Positions 15,389 through 25,100 are shown, numbered from the stretch's first letter. The stretch is 64,000 nucleotides of DNA from Saccharothrix longispora (GCF_030852425.1 NZ_NSDM01000003.1:372001-436000), one strand, 5' to 3'. Made by a program: numbers and translations. The notes: generated by a model from the sequence alone, not told the origin.

Positions 15389-16420
15389 TCAGGCGCTGGC
15401 GCGCTGCACGATCGAGGTGGGCAGGAGCAGGAAGGGCGGCAGGTTCTCCTCCCCCGCCAGCTCCGCCATGAGCCGCCACGTCATCGTCCGGCCCAGCTGC
15501 TCCACGTCCTGGCGGATCGTGGTCAGCGCGGGCACGGCGGTCGCGGCGATGACCAGGTCGTCGAACCCGACCACTGCCACGTCCTCGGGAATGCGCTTAC
15601 CGTGGGCGTGCAGCGTCTGCAGCGCGCCCAGCGCCATGATGTCGGCCCCGACGAAGACCGCGTCCAGCGTCGGGTCCCGCCGCAGCAGCTCGGCCATGGC
15701 GACCGCACCGCTCTCCGGGGTGAAGTCCCCGTAGGCGACCAGGTCGGTCTCCATCCGGGCCTGGCTCAGGCCGCGCTTCCAGCCCGAGAGCCGGTCCATG
15801 CCCACCGCCATGTCCCGGGTGCCCGCGATCGTGGCGATGCGCTTGCGCCCCAGGGAGACCAGGTAGCGGGCCGCTTCCATGGCCCCGTTGAAGTTGTCCG
15901 AGTCGACGTAGGGCACCCCGCCCGCCCCCAGGGGCCTGCCGCCGACGACGGTCGGCAGGCCCGCGTCGGCGAGCGTGCGGGGCAGCGGGTCCTGGCCGTG
16001 CAGGCTCAGCACCAGCACGCCGTCCACGTGACCACCGCAGAGGTAGTTCACCAGGTCCTGCTCGTCGCCCTCTTTGCTCATCATCAGGACGAGCTGGACG
16101 CGCTTGCCGGCCAGTTCCGCGTGCACACCGCGGAGCACGCCCGCGAAGAACGGGTCGGCGAGCACCCTGCTGCCCTGTTCGGACACGACCACGGCGATGC
16201 AGTTCGCCCGGCTGCCCGCGAGCGTCCGGGCCGCCTGGTTCGGGCTGTACCCGAGCTTGCCGATGGCCTGGTGGACGGCCTCGCGCGCCTTCGAGCTGAC
16301 GTACGGCTCGCCGTTGATCACCCGGGAGACGGTCGACTTGGACACCCCGGCGGCGCGAGCGACCTCCTCCAGCCGGGTGTTGGGTCGTCGCGCCTTGGGT
16401 GGGTCAACGGCATCGGTCAC
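15389..16420 (-). CDS. cebR: LacI-family repressor CebR
   Basis: A 343-residue LacI-type regulator. The N-terminal helix-turn-helix TRLEEVARAAGVSKSTVSRV (about 14-33) with hinge NQAARTLAGSRA precedes a periplasmic-binding-protein-like effector domain ending in AVPALTTIRQDVEQLGR. In Streptomyces, CebR represses cellobiose uptake and beta-glucosidase genes and is released by cellobiose or cellotriose; the CebR palindromes at 21051 and 15206 support the same role. GTG at 16420 overlaps the bglC stop in GTGA, so cebR is the last gene of the operon it controls and should be autoregulated. Confidence 0.93.
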   Translation of the reverse strand: MTDAVDPPKARRPNTRLEEVARAAGVSKSTVSRVINGEPYVSSKAREAVHQAIGKLGYSPNQAARTLAGSRANCIAVVVSEQGSRVLADPFFAGVLRGVHAELAGKRVQLVLMMSKEGDEQDLVNYLCGGHVDGVLVLSLHGQDPLPRTLADAGLPTVVGGRPLGAGGVPYVDSDNFNGAMEAARYLVSLGRKRIATIAGTRDMAVGMDRLSGWKRGLSQARMETDLVAYGDFTPESGAVAMAELLRRDPTLDAVFVGADIMALGALQTLHAHGKRIPEDVAVVGFDDLVIAATAVPALTTIRQDVEQLGRTMTWRLMAELAGEENLPPFLLLPTSIVQRASA

Positions 16421-17847
16421 GGAGCGACCGTCGCCGTGAGAGCGTTGCCACGGGCAACCTGCGAGTACCACATGGCGCTCATCTTAGGCGTGCGGACCTG
16501 CGTCACGTAGTCGACATGCACGATCCCGAACCGCTTGGCGTATCCCTCGGCCCACTCGAAGTTGTCCATCAGCGACCACGCGAAGTAGCCGCGCAGGTCG
16601 ACGCCCGCCCCGATGGCCGCGTGGGCCGCCCGGAGGTGGCCGTCGATGTAGTCGCGGCGCTCGTGGTCGTTGATCGAGCCGTCGTCCTCGATCGAGTCCC
16701 GGTACGCGGCGCCGTTCTCGGTCACGTACAGCGGGATGCTGGGGTAGTCGTCGTGCACCCGCTTGAGCACCTTGAACAGGCCGTCGGGCTCGACCTCCCA
16801 GTCCATGTCGGTGCGCGGCAGGCCCCGGCTGGGGAACGTGACGTGCTCCGCGCCGACCCACGGTGAGCCGGTCGGGCGACGGCCGTTGGTCCGGACCTGC
16901 TCGGCGGGCTCCGCCGCGGCGCTCTCCGGCTCGGGGTGGCCGCTCACGAAGTGCTCGGCGTAGTAGTTCACGCCCAGCTGGTCCAGCGGCGCGGAGATGA
17001 TCTCCAGGTCGTTCTCGCGGATGTGCTTCGAGAAGCCGTAAGGCTCCAGGTCCGCGACGATGTCGGCCGGGTACTCGCCCTTGAACAGCGGGTCGAGGAA
17101 GATCCGGTTCTGGAGGCCGTCCAGCCGGCGGGCGGCGTCGAGGTCGGCCTCGTCGTCGGGGTTGGCCGGGATGATCGGGTACATGTTGAGCGTGATGCCG
17201 ACCTTGGCGTTCGGCGCCTGCTCGCGGATGGCCGCGGTGGCCAGGCCGTGGGCCAGCAGCAGGTGGTGCACGGCGGCCACGGCGGCCTCCGGCTCCTGGC
17301 GGCCGGGCGCGTGGACGCCGGCCGCGTAGCTCAGCAGCGACGAGCACCACGGCTCGTTGAGCGTGGTCCAGTTGACGACCCGGTCGCCCAGGGCGCCGAC
17401 GACGGACTCGGCGTACTCCGCGAAGCGGTACGCGGTGTCGCGGTTGGCCCAGCCGCCCGCGTCCTCCAGGGTCTGCGGCAGGTCCCAGTGGTACAGGGTC
17501 AGCCAGGGCGCGATGCCCGCTTCGAGCAGTTTGTCCACCAGGCGGGAGTAGAAGTCCAGGCCTGCCTGGTTCACGGGGCCGGCGTCGGGGCGCACCCGCG
17601 GCCACGCGGTGGAGAACCGGTACGCGTGGAGGCCGAGGTCGACCATCAGCTGGACGTCCTCGTCCACGCGGTTGTAGTGGTCGGCGGCGGGGTCGCCGGT
17701 GTCACCGCCCACGACCGCACCGGGCGTCTTGCAGAACGTGTCCCAGATGGACGCGGTGCGACCGTCCGCGGTGGTCGCGCCTTCGATCTGGAACGCCGCG
17801 GTCGCGGCGCCCCACACGAATCCCTCGGGAAAGGAAATCGACTCCAC
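16417..17847 (-). CDS. bglC: GH1 beta-glucosidase
   Basis: A 476-residue family 1 glycoside hydrolase that cleaves cellobiose and short cello-oligosaccharides to glucose in the cytoplasm (no signal peptide). Present are FVWGAATAAFQIEG at the N-terminus, the acid/base motif TLNEPW and the nucleophile motif YVTENGAAY, plus the ending WSLMDNFEWAEGY that shapes the glucose site. The GTG start has AAGGGG five bases upstream. It lies three bases after cebG and overlaps cebR, so it shares the CebR-controlled transcript. Confidence 0.96.
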   Translation of the reverse strand: MESISFPEGFVWGAATAAFQIEGATTADGRTASIWDTFCKTPGAVVGGDTGDPAADHYNRVDEDVQLMVDLGLHAYRFSTAWPRVRPDAGPVNQAGLDFYSRLVDKLLEAGIAPWLTLYHWDLPQTLEDAGGWANRDTAYRFAEYAESVVGALGDRVVNWTTLNEPWCSSLLSYAAGVHAPGRQEPEAAVAAVHHLLLAHGLATAAIREQAPNAKVGITLNMYPIIPANPDDEADLDAARRLDGLQNRIFLDPLFKGEYPADIVADLEPYGFSKHIRENDLEIISAPLDQLGVNYYAEHFVSGHPEPESAAAEPAEQVRTNGRRPTGSPWVGAEHVTFPSRGLPRTDMDWEVEPDGLFKVLKRVHDDYPSIPLYVTENGAAYRDSIEDDGSINDHERRDYIDGHLRAAHAAIGAGVDLRGYFAWSLMDNFEWAEGYAKRFGIVHVDYVTQVRTPKMSAMWYSQVARGNALTATVAP

Positions 17848-17849
17848 AG

Positions 17850-18728
17850 CTACCCCTTCACAGCACCCTGCATGATCCCGGCGACGATCTGCCGCCCGAG
17901 TACGAGGAACACGATCAAGATCGGAACCGTGGCCATGGTGGTCCCGGCGAGCACGAGCGAGTTGTCGACGTAGTAGCCGCTCTGGAGCTTCTCCAGGGCG
18001 ACCTGCATCGTCGGGTTCTCCGCGTTGAGCACGATCAGCGGCCAGAGGAAGTCGTTCCACGACGTCATGAACGTGAAGACGCCGAGCATGGCCGCCGCGG
18101 GCCGCACGGCGGGCAGGCAGACGTGCCAGAAGGTGCGGATCATGCTGCACCCGTCCACGCGGGCCGCCTCGATCAGCTCGTCGGGCACGGCGTCGGCGAT
18201 GTACTGGCGCATCCAGAACACGCCGAACGCGGTCACCAGGTTGGGGATGATGACCGCGCCGAGGGTGCCGGACCAGCCGAACTCCGCCATCGCCATGTAG
18301 AGCGGGATGATGCCGAGCTGGGTGGGGACGGCGAGCGTGGCGACCACGAAGACCATCAGCGGTCCCCGGCCCTTGAAGCGCAGCTTGGCGAACGCGAAGC
18401 CGGCCAGGGTGGAGAGGACGACCACCGACAGGGTCACCGTGCCGGAGACCAGGATGCTGTTGCCCAGGGCCTTCCAGAACGGGATCGAGTCGAGCACGCG
18501 GCTCGCGTTCTCGAAGAACCGGCCACCGGGCAGCAGGCTCGGCGTCGCGGTGAACTCCGCGTCGTCGTGGCTGGCGACCAGGAAGGACCAGTAGAACGGG
18601 AACGCCGAACCGAGGATGAACGCGATCAGGATGCCGTAGACGGTGAAGCTGGGCCGCTGGTCGGCCAGGTTCACCTTCTTGAACCGTCGTGGTTTGACCG
18701 ATTCGCGCCGGTCGAGGACGGTGGCCAT
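17850..18728 (-). CDS. cebG: Cellobiose ABC transporter permease CebG
   Basis: A 292-residue MalG-type permease with six membrane helices. The ATPase-contacting EAA loop reads ELIEAARVDGCSMIRTFWHVCLP. The first helix follows a basic N-terminus (PRRFKKVNLADQRPS). With CebF it makes the channel for cellobiose/cellotriose. The ATG overlaps the cebF stop by ATGA. No ATPase gene is in the operon; in related systems the shared ATPase MsiK is encoded elsewhere. Confidence 0.93.
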   Translation of the reverse strand: MATVLDRRESVKPRRFKKVNLADQRPSFTVYGILIAFILGSAFPFYWSFLVASHDDAEFTATPSLLPGGRFFENASRVLDSIPFWKALGNSILVSGTVTLSVVVLSTLAGFAFAKLRFKGRGPLMVFVVATLAVPTQLGIIPLYMAMAEFGWSGTLGAVIIPNLVTAFGVFWMRQYIADAVPDELIEAARVDGCSMIRTFWHVCLPAVRPAAAMLGVFTFMTSWNDFLWPLIVLNAENPTMQVALEKLQSGYYVDNSLVLAGTTMATVPILIVFLVLGRQIVAGIMQGAVKG

Positions 18729-19732
18729 CACGCCTCCCCACTGGACGCGAGCCGGCGGGTGAGCAGGAAGTTGATGCCCGCGATCGCGATGATGACGACG
18801 AACAGGACCCAGGCCATCGCCGAGGCGTAGCCGAGGTCGAAGCTCTGGAAGCCGGACTGGTACATGTAGAGCACGACCGTCTGGTACTGGTTGGTCGCAC
18901 CGCCGTTGCTGCTCCCGGCGGGGGCGAACAGCTTGGGCTCGGTGAAGATCTGGAGACCGCCGATGGTCGAGGTGACGACCACGAAGATCAGGGTCGGGCG
19001 CAGCAGCGGCAGGGTGATGCTGAAGAACTGGCGCACCTTGCTCGCGCCGTCCACCCAGGCCGCCTCGTAGACGTCGCGCGGGATGGCCTGCATGGCGGCC
19101 AGCACGATGAGGGCGTTGTAGCCGGTCCAGCGCCAGTTGACCATCGTGGCGATGGCCGCGTGGCTCCACCAGCGCTCGGACTGCCAGTCGATCCGGTCCA
19201 GGCCGAACAGCTCCAGGCCGTCGTTGATCAGGCCGTACTGGGGGCCGAACAGGTCGCCGAAGATGATGGTCAGGGCGACGAGGCTGGCCACGTACGGCAG
19301 CAGCACGCCCATCCGCCACCCGGTCCGCGCGCGCAGCGCGGTGTTGAGCAGCACGGCCAGCATGACGGCGATGATCAACTGCGGCACGCTGGACATCACG
19401 AAGATGCTCAGCGTGTTGACCATCGCGTTCCAGAACTGCGAGTCGGCCAGCAGGGTCGTGTAGTTCTCGATCCCCACGAAGGGCTGCTCGTCGGCGCCCA
19501 GCTCCCAGTCGAACAGCGACACGTAGGCCGTGTAGAGGAGCGGGAAGAGGCCGACGACGGCGAAGAGGATGAAGAACGGGGCGATGTAGATGTACGGGGA
19601 GACCTTGACGTCCAGGTTCGCGAGCCGGTGGCGCAGGCTCAGCTTCCCGGACGTGTTGTCATCGTTGTCGGCACGCCGCGGCGGGCGGGGCTCGGCGCCC
19701 CGCCCGCGCGTGACCGTGAGCTCGGTCGTCAT
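18728..19732 (-). CDS. cebF: Cellobiose ABC transporter permease CebF
   Basis: A 334-residue MalF-type permease. A ~45-residue charged N-terminus precedes six membrane helices; the EAA loop reads DVYEAAWVDGASKVRQFFSITLP. The ATG overlaps the last base of the cebE stop (TAATG), which is why this start was preferred to a longer reading by 14 residues into cebE. It pairs with CebG and receives sugar from CebE. Confidence 0.93.
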   Translation of the reverse strand: MTTELTVTRGRGAEPRPPRRADNDDNTSGKLSLRHRLANLDVKVSPYIYIAPFFILFAVVGLFPLLYTAYVSLFDWELGADEQPFVGIENYTTLLADSQFWNAMVNTLSIFVMSSVPQLIIAVMLAVLLNTALRARTGWRMGVLLPYVASLVALTIIFGDLFGPQYGLINDGLELFGLDRIDWQSERWWSHAAIATMVNWRWTGYNALIVLAAMQAIPRDVYEAAWVDGASKVRQFFSITLPLLRPTLIFVVVTSTIGGLQIFTEPKLFAPAGSSNGGATNQYQTVVLYMYQSGFQSFDLGYASAMAWVLFVVIIAIAGINFLLTRRLASSGEA

Positions 19733-21018
19733 TACTTGGCAGCCTTCTTGGCTCCCTCGACAGCCTGCTTCCAACCGTCCTCGGCAGAGGTGCCCTGCTC
19801 GACGGCCTGGAGGGCCGGCGCGATCACGTTGTCCTGGATCTCACCGTCCTGCGGGCCCTTGTACTGGGCGCCGGCGACCTTGTTCGCCTGCTCGGAGAAC
19901 AGCAGGCCGACCTTCTCGCCGCCGAAGTAGTCGCTGGTCTTGTTGAGCAGCTCCGGGGAGATCAGGGCCTGGGTCTGGCTGGGGAAGGTGCCCTTGGCGA
20001 CGAACGCCTTGATCTGCTGCTCCGGCGCGGTCAGCCACGCGGCCAGCTTGACGGCCTCGGCCTTGTTCTTGCCCTGCTTCGGGATGGTCAGGTACGAACC
20101 GCCCCAGTTGCCGCCGCCGCCGGGGAAGGCGGCCGTGACGGCCCACTTGCCCTTGTGGTCCGGGCCGGCGTTGCCCTCGATGACGCCCAGCATCCAGGAC
20201 GGGCAGGTCTTCGTGGCGAACGCGGACTCCTTGAAGCCGGTCTGCCACTCCTTGCTCCACGCGACGAGCTTCGCCGACTGGCCGCGCGCGACGGCGCCGG
20301 TGACCTGGTCCCAGATCTTCTTGTCGTCGTTGGTCTCGATCGACAGCTTGTCGTCGCGGTCGAAGTAGCCGACCTTGGCCTGGTTGTGCATCGGGTTGAA
20401 GATCTGGGCGGCCGAGTCGAACCACGGCTTGCCGGTCTTCTGCACGTAGGTGTCACCGGCCTGGAAGTACGAGTCCCAGGTGGCGAACAGGGCCTTGACG
20501 CCCTCGGGGTCGGACGGCAGGCCGGCCGCGTCCAGCATGTCCTTGCGGTAGCACATGGCCAGCGGGCCGATGTCGGTGCCGTAGCCGATCAGCTTGCCGT
20601 CCTTGGTGGTGACGGCGTCGACCTTCCACTGCAGCCAGCGGTCGTCGCGGACCTCGGCCGGGCCGATCTCCTTGAGGTTCTCGAACTGGCCGGACTTGGC
20701 CATGACCTGGCTGAGGTAGCCCTCCTCCACGGCCTCGATGTCGGCGAGACCGGAGCCGGCGCCCAGCTTGGTGAACAGGTTCTGGTGGTGCGGCGCACCC
20801 TGGCCGGTCTTGCGGTGGGTGATCTTGATGTTCGGGTTGGCGGCCTCGTACTCCTTGAAGAGGTCCTCGTAGCCGAACTCGTTGAACGTCGCGACGGTCA
20901 GCTCCGTCTTGCCGTCCGCGGTGGTGCCGGAACCGCCCGAACCGCAGGCCGTGGCGGCTGCGGCGAGCACTGCGGTGCAGGCGAGGACCTTGACCAAGCC
21001 TGCTCTGCGGTAGCGCAC
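19732..21018 (-). CDS. cebE: Cellobiose-binding lipoprotein CebE
   Basis: A 428-residue extracellular solute-binding protein of the MalE/CUT1 type. The signal peptide ends in a lipobox (AAAATAC, then GSGGSG), so it should be lipid-anchored outside the membrane. The mature part begins TELTVATFNEFGYEDLFKEY and keeps sugar-stacking aromatics such as GGNWGGSYLTIPKQ. In the known system it captures cellobiose and cellotriose for CebFG. The GTG start follows GAGGAG by six bases. It is the first gene of the operon, directly behind a CebR operator. Confidence 0.95.
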   Translation of the reverse strand: MRYRRAGLVKVLACTAVLAAAATACGSGGSGTTADGKTELTVATFNEFGYEDLFKEYEAANPNIKITHRKTGQGAPHHQNLFTKLGAGSGLADIEAVEEGYLSQVMAKSGQFENLKEIGPAEVRDDRWLQWKVDAVTTKDGKLIGYGTDIGPLAMCYRKDMLDAAGLPSDPEGVKALFATWDSYFQAGDTYVQKTGKPWFDSAAQIFNPMHNQAKVGYFDRDDKLSIETNDDKKIWDQVTGAVARGQSAKLVAWSKEWQTGFKESAFATKTCPSWMLGVIEGNAGPDHKGKWAVTAAFPGGGGNWGGSYLTIPKQGKNKAEAVKLAAWLTAPEQQIKAFVAKGTFPSQTQALISPELLNKTSDYFGGEKVGLLFSEQANKVAGAQYKGPQDGEIQDNVIAPALQAVEQGTSAEDGWKQAVEGAKKAAK

Positions 21019-21050
21019 GAGAACTCCTCAGTTGATCGGCGGTGAACGTT

Positions 21051-21066
21051 CTGGGAGCGCTCCCAG
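21051..21066. promoter_or_regulatory. CebR operator of the ceb operon
   Basis: Perfect palindrome CTGGGAGCGCTCCCAG 33 bases upstream of the cebE start, identical over 16 bases to the orphan site at 15206-15223. Confidence 0.92.
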
Positions 21067-21291
21067 GTTTTGGGGGAGTGTGGTTTGCGACACGGAGTCG
21101 TGTCAAGCTCTCGTGTCCGCGCTGTTACACACCTTGCGACATTTGCGTCGCTGGACCGATTCTGCTAGCCGTGTGCTTAGTGGGCCGTTCGGGCACAGCG
21201 GGTCGACCGGTCGGACACACTCCGTTCATCCGTGCGCTCCGGGTGACGCACCCGGGACGCTCCGGAATTCACACACCCCTAGAAGGGGAAA

Positions 21292-21328
21292 AGCGGCCCG
21301 CACCCCCCACCGGGAAATGCGGGCCGCT
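21292..21328 (-). terminator. Intrinsic terminator of cobN
   Basis: 11-bp stem AGCGGCCCGCA/TGCGGGCCGCT (21292-21302 with 21318-21328); on the minus strand it is followed by TTTTCCCC, a rare T-rich tail for this genome. Confidence 0.8.
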
Positions 21329-21359
21329 CGCCCACGTCGTGCGCGCGCGGGTTGAGAGG

Positions 21360-24300
21360 CTAGTCCCCGCCCTCCAACTCGCCCTCCGTTTCCAGGTAAA
21401 CCGCCCGCAGGGCGTCGAGGGTCGCCTGCTCGGGGTGTTCCCACAGTCGGCGCTCGGCCGCTTCGAGCAGGCGTTCCGAGATCCCGTGCAGGGCCCACGG
21501 GTTCGACTTCTCCAGGAACTCCCGGTTCTCCGGGTCGAGCACGTAACTGGCCGCGAGTTGTTCGTACATCCAATCCGCGACCACGCCGGTGGTGGCGTCG
21601 TAACCGAACAGGTAATCGACCGTCGCGGCCAATTCGAACGCGCCCTTGTAACCGTGCTTGCGCATTGCCGCGAGCCAGCGCGGGTTCACCACGCGCGCCC
21701 GGAAGATCCGGTTCGTCTCCTCGTGCAGCGTCCTGGTACGCACCGCGTCCGGTCGGGTGCTGTCGCCCACGTACGCGGCCGGGGCCCGACCGGTGAGCGC
21801 GCGGACCGTCGCGACCATGCCGCCGTGGTACTGGAAGTAGTCGTCGGAGTCGGCGATGTCGTGCTCGCGGGTGTCGATGTTCTTGGCGGCCACGGCGATG
21901 CGCCTGTAGGCGCTCTCCATGTCCTTGCGCGCCTCCACGCCCTCCAGCTCGCGGCCGTAGGCGTACCCGCCCCACACCGCGTACACCTCGGCGAGGTCCG
22001 CGTCGTCGCGCCAGTTCCGGCTGTCGATGAGCGGCAGCAGGCCCGCGCCGTACGCGCCCGGCTTGCTGCCGAAGATGCGCATCGTGGCGCGGCGCGGGTC
22101 CTGGTGCTCGGCCAGGTCGGCCTGCGCGTGGGCGCGCACGAAGTTGTCCTCGTCCGGCTCGTCGAGCCCGGCGACCAGGCGCACGGCGTCGTCGAGCAGG
22201 GCGACCACGTGCGGGAAGGCGTCGCGGAAGAAACCGCTGATGCGGACCGTGACGTCGATGCGCGGGCGGCCCAGCTCGGCGAGCGGCACCACCTCCAGGC
22301 CCGTCACGCGGCGGGACTGGTCGTCCCACACCGGGCGGACACCCATCAGGGCCAACACCTCGGCGATGTCGTCACCCGCGGTGCGCATCGCGCTGGTGCC
22401 CCACACGGACAGGCCGACCGAGGGCGGCCACTCCCCCGTGTCGGTCCGGTAGCGGTCGAGCAGCGACTCCGCCATGGCCTGCCCGGTCTCCCAGGCCAGC
22501 CGGGACGGCACCGCCTTGGGGTCCACCGAGTAGAAGTTGCGGCCCGTCGGCAGCACGTTGACCAGGCCGCGCAGCGGCGACCCGCTGGGACCGGCGGGCA
22601 CGTAGCCGCCGGCCAGGGCGTGCAGCACGTGGGTCATCTCGTCGGTGGTGCGGGCCAGCCGCGGCACGACCTCGTGCGCGGCGAACTCCAGCACGCGCGC
22701 CACGTCCTCGACGTCGGTGAGCGCGCGGGCGGCGGCCGGGTCCCAGCCCGCGTCCTCCATGCCCTGCACCAGGGCCCGCGCCTCGGCCTCCACGCGGTCG
22801 GTGCTCGCGCGCGTCGTGTCGGCCAGGCCCAGCGCCTCGCGCAGCCCCGGCAGCGCCGCGACCTGCCCGGCCCACATCTGCCTGGCCTGGAGGATCGCGA
22901 GCACCAGGTCGACCCGCGCCTCGCCGGTCGGGGCCTCGCCCAGCACGTGCAGGCCGTCGCGGATCTGCACGTCCTTGATCTCGCACAGCCAGCCGTCGAC
23001 GTGCAGGATCAGCTCGTCGAAGCCCTCGTCGGCGGGCCGCTCGGTGAGGCCGAGGTCGTGGTCGAGCTTCGCGGCCTGGAGCAGCGTCCAGATCTGGGCG
23101 CGGATCGCGGGCAGCTTCGCCGGGTCCATCGCGGCGATGGTCCCGTGCTCGTCGAGCAGCTGCTCCAGCCGGGCGATGTCGCCGTAGCTGTCCGCGCGGG
23201 CCATCGGCGGCACGAGGTGGTCCACCAGGGTGGCGTGCGCCCGGCGCTTCGCCTGCGTGCCCTCGCCCGGGTCGTTGACCAGGAACGGGTAGACCAGGGG
23301 CAGGTCGCCGAGCGCGGCGTCGGGGCCGCAGCCCGCGGACATGCCGACGGTCTTGCCGGGCAGCCACTCCAGGTTGCCGTGCTTGCCCACGTGCACCACG
23401 GCGTCGGCCCGGAACTCGGCCTCCAGCCAGCGGTAGGCGGCCAGGTAGTGGTGGCTGGGCGGCAGGTCCGGGTCGTGGTAGATCGCGATGGGGTTCTCGC
23501 CGAACCCGCGCGGCGGCTGCACCATCACCACGACGTTGCCCGAGCGCAGCGCGGCCAGCACGATCTCGCCGTCGCGGTCCTTCGAGCGGTCCACGAACAG
23601 CGTGCCGGGCGCCTCGCCCCAGTGGACCTCCATGCCCGCGCGGGCGTCCTCGGGCAGCGTGGCGTACCACTCGCGGTAGCGGGCGGCGGGCAGCCGCACC
23701 GGGTTGCCCCGGACCTGCTCCTCGGTGAGCCAGTCGGCGTCCTGCCCGCCGGCCGCGATGAGGGCGTGGATCAGCGCGTCGCCGTCGAGGTCCGCCACGC
23801 CGGGCAGCTCGTCGCCGACGTCGTACCCGGCCTCGCGCATGGCCCGGAGCAGCCGCACGGTGCTGGCCGGGGTGTCCAGGCCGACGGCGTTGCCGATGCG
23901 CGAGTGCTTGGTGGGGTACGCCGACAGCATGATCGCGATGCGCTTGTCCGCGTTCGGGATGTGCCGCAGCTTCCCGTGCCGCACGGCGATGCCCGCGACC
24001 CGCGCGGCGCGCTCCTCGTCGGCCACGTAGACGGTCAGGCCGTCCTCGTCGACCTCCTTGAAGGAGAACGGGACGGTGATGATCCGGCCGTCGAACTCCG
24101 GGATCGCCACCTGCGTGGCGGTGTCCAGCGGGGAGAGGCCGTCGTCGTTCCCGTCCCACGCGGCGCGGCTGGAGGTGAGGCACAGGCCCTGGAGGATCGG
24201 CACGTCGAGCGCGGCCAGCGCGCCCACGTCCCACGCGTCGTCGTCACCGCCGGCCGACGCGGCGGCGGGCTTGGTGCCGCCCGCGGCGAGGACGGTGACC

Positions 24301-24923
24301 ACCAGGGCGTCGGCCCGGCCGAGCACGGCGAGCAGCTCCGGCTCGGCGGCCCGCAGCGAGGCGCAGAACACCGGCAGCGGACGGCCGCCCTTGGCCTCGA
24401 CCGCGTCGCACAGGGCGTGCACGAACGCCGTGTTCCCGGCGACGTGGTGCGCCCGGTAGTACAGGACCGCGACGGTCGGCCCGTCGTTCGCGCTCCCCGG
24501 GCGCTCCAGGACGCCCCAGTTCGGCGCGGGCGCGGGCGGCTCGAACCCGTGACCGGTGAGCAGGACCGTGTCGGACAGGAAGCGGTGCAGCTCGGCCAGG
24601 TTCGCCGGGCCGCCGTGCGCCAGGTAGGCGTGGGCCTCGGCGCACACGCCGCCGGGCACCGTGGACAGCTCCATCAGCGGCGCGTCGGGGTTCTGCTCAC
24701 CGCCCAGCACGACGACGGGGCGCGGGCCCGCCAGCAGGTGGTCCAGGCCCTCCTCCCACATCCGGCGACCGCCGAGGATGCGCACGACCACCAGGTCGAC
24801 GTCCTCGACCAGCGCCGGGAGGTCGTCCACGGAGGTGCGGGCGGGGTTGGCCAAGCGGTAGTCCGCGCCACTCGCGCGGGCGGACAGCAGGTCCGTGTCG
24901 GAGGTCGACAGCAGCAGGATCAC
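21360..24923 (-). CDS. cobN: Cobaltochelatase subunit CobN
   Basis: A 1187-residue protein matching the large subunit of the ATP-dependent aerobic cobaltochelatase, which inserts cobalt into hydrogenobyrinic acid a,c-diamide. Recognisable stretches are VRILGGRRMWEEGLDHLL, FPHVVALLDDAVRLVAGLDEPDEDNFV and GGYAYGRELEG. The length is close to the usual ~1200. The GTG start has GGAG about eight bases upstream and lies right behind a cobalamin riboswitch. The CobS/CobT-type ATPase subunits are not in the window; actinomycetes usually encode ChlI/ChlD-like partners elsewhere. Confidence 0.95.
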   Translation of the reverse strand: MILLLSTSDTDLLSARASGADYRLANPARTSVDDLPALVEDVDLVVVRILGGRRMWEEGLDHLLAGPRPVVVLGGEQNPDAPLMELSTVPGGVCAEAHAYLAHGGPANLAELHRFLSDTVLLTGHGFEPPAPAPNWGVLERPGSANDGPTVAVLYYRAHHVAGNTAFVHALCDAVEAKGGRPLPVFCASLRAAEPELLAVLGRADALVVTVLAAGGTKPAAASAGGDDDAWDVGALAALDVPILQGLCLTSSRAAWDGNDDGLSPLDTATQVAIPEFDGRIITVPFSFKEVDEDGLTVYVADEERAARVAGIAVRHGKLRHIPNADKRIAIMLSAYPTKHSRIGNAVGLDTPASTVRLLRAMREAGYDVGDELPGVADLDGDALIHALIAAGGQDADWLTEEQVRGNPVRLPAARYREWYATLPEDARAGMEVHWGEAPGTLFVDRSKDRDGEIVLAALRSGNVVVMVQPPRGFGENPIAIYHDPDLPPSHHYLAAYRWLEAEFRADAVVHVGKHGNLEWLPGKTVGMSAGCGPDAALGDLPLVYPFLVNDPGEGTQAKRRAHATLVDHLVPPMARADSYGDIARLEQLLDEHGTIAAMDPAKLPAIRAQIWTLLQAAKLDHDLGLTERPADEGFDELILHVDGWLCEIKDVQIRDGLHVLGEAPTGEARVDLVLAILQARQMWAGQVAALPGLREALGLADTTRASTDRVEAEARALVQGMEDAGWDPAAARALTDVEDVARVLEFAAHEVVPRLARTTDEMTHVLHALAGGYVPAGPSGSPLRGLVNVLPTGRNFYSVDPKAVPSRLAWETGQAMAESLLDRYRTDTGEWPPSVGLSVWGTSAMRTAGDDIAEVLALMGVRPVWDDQSRRVTGLEVVPLAELGRPRIDVTVRISGFFRDAFPHVVALLDDAVRLVAGLDEPDEDNFVRAHAQADLAEHQDPRRATMRIFGSKPGAYGAGLLPLIDSRNWRDDADLAEVYAVWGGYAYGRELEGVEARKDMESAYRRIAVAAKNIDTREHDIADSDDYFQYHGGMVATVRALTGRAPAAYVGDSTRPDAVRTRTLHEETNRIFRARVVNPRWLAAMRKHGYKGAFELAATVDYLFGYDATTGVVADWMYEQLAASYVLDPENREFLEKSNPWALHGISERLLEAAERRLWEHPEQATLDALRAVYLETEGELEGGD

Positions 24924-24954
24924 GTGCGGGCTCCATCCCTCGGGGGTCCTCGCC

Positions 24955-25090
24955 CCAGGTCGTAGGGGACGGCTGGGCGGAGTTCCTGACTCCCGGGCTT
25001 CACCCGGTCACAGTGGCGGGACCGCGCCGGATTCGCACCGGCTTCCTCCTGTTGCTTCGCCGTTCCGGGCCACCCTAACCCGCCGGTTAG
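24955..25090 (-). ncRNA. Cobalamin riboswitch upstream of cobN
   Basis: Read on the minus strand, the leader contains GGTGCGAATCC (25039-25029), GCGCGGTCCC and the conserved GCCACTGTGACCGGG (25017-25003), followed by GGGAGTCAGG. This is the ordered core of the AdoCbl riboswitch. It ends ~30 bases before the cobN start, so it most likely lowers translation or transcription of cobN when B12 is plentiful. Boundaries are approximate. Confidence 0.9.
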
Positions 25091-25100
25091 CATCCATCCC

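Larger units (their letters stand above)
21019..21359. other. Intergenic region between cobN and cebE
   Basis: About 340 bases with the cebE promoter/operator at one end and the cobN terminator at the other. The middle has no gene; it is less GC-rich around 21110-21180, as expected for a promoter region. Confidence 0.6.

Noticed and set aside
21042-24965. Very long open frame antisense to cobN, and another (45162-49409) antisense to hydrolase, tex and epimerase genes
   Set aside because: Long antisense frames are normal in very GC-rich DNA because stop codons are rare; the translations are His/Arg/Val-rich without domains, whereas the opposite strand has recognisable genes.
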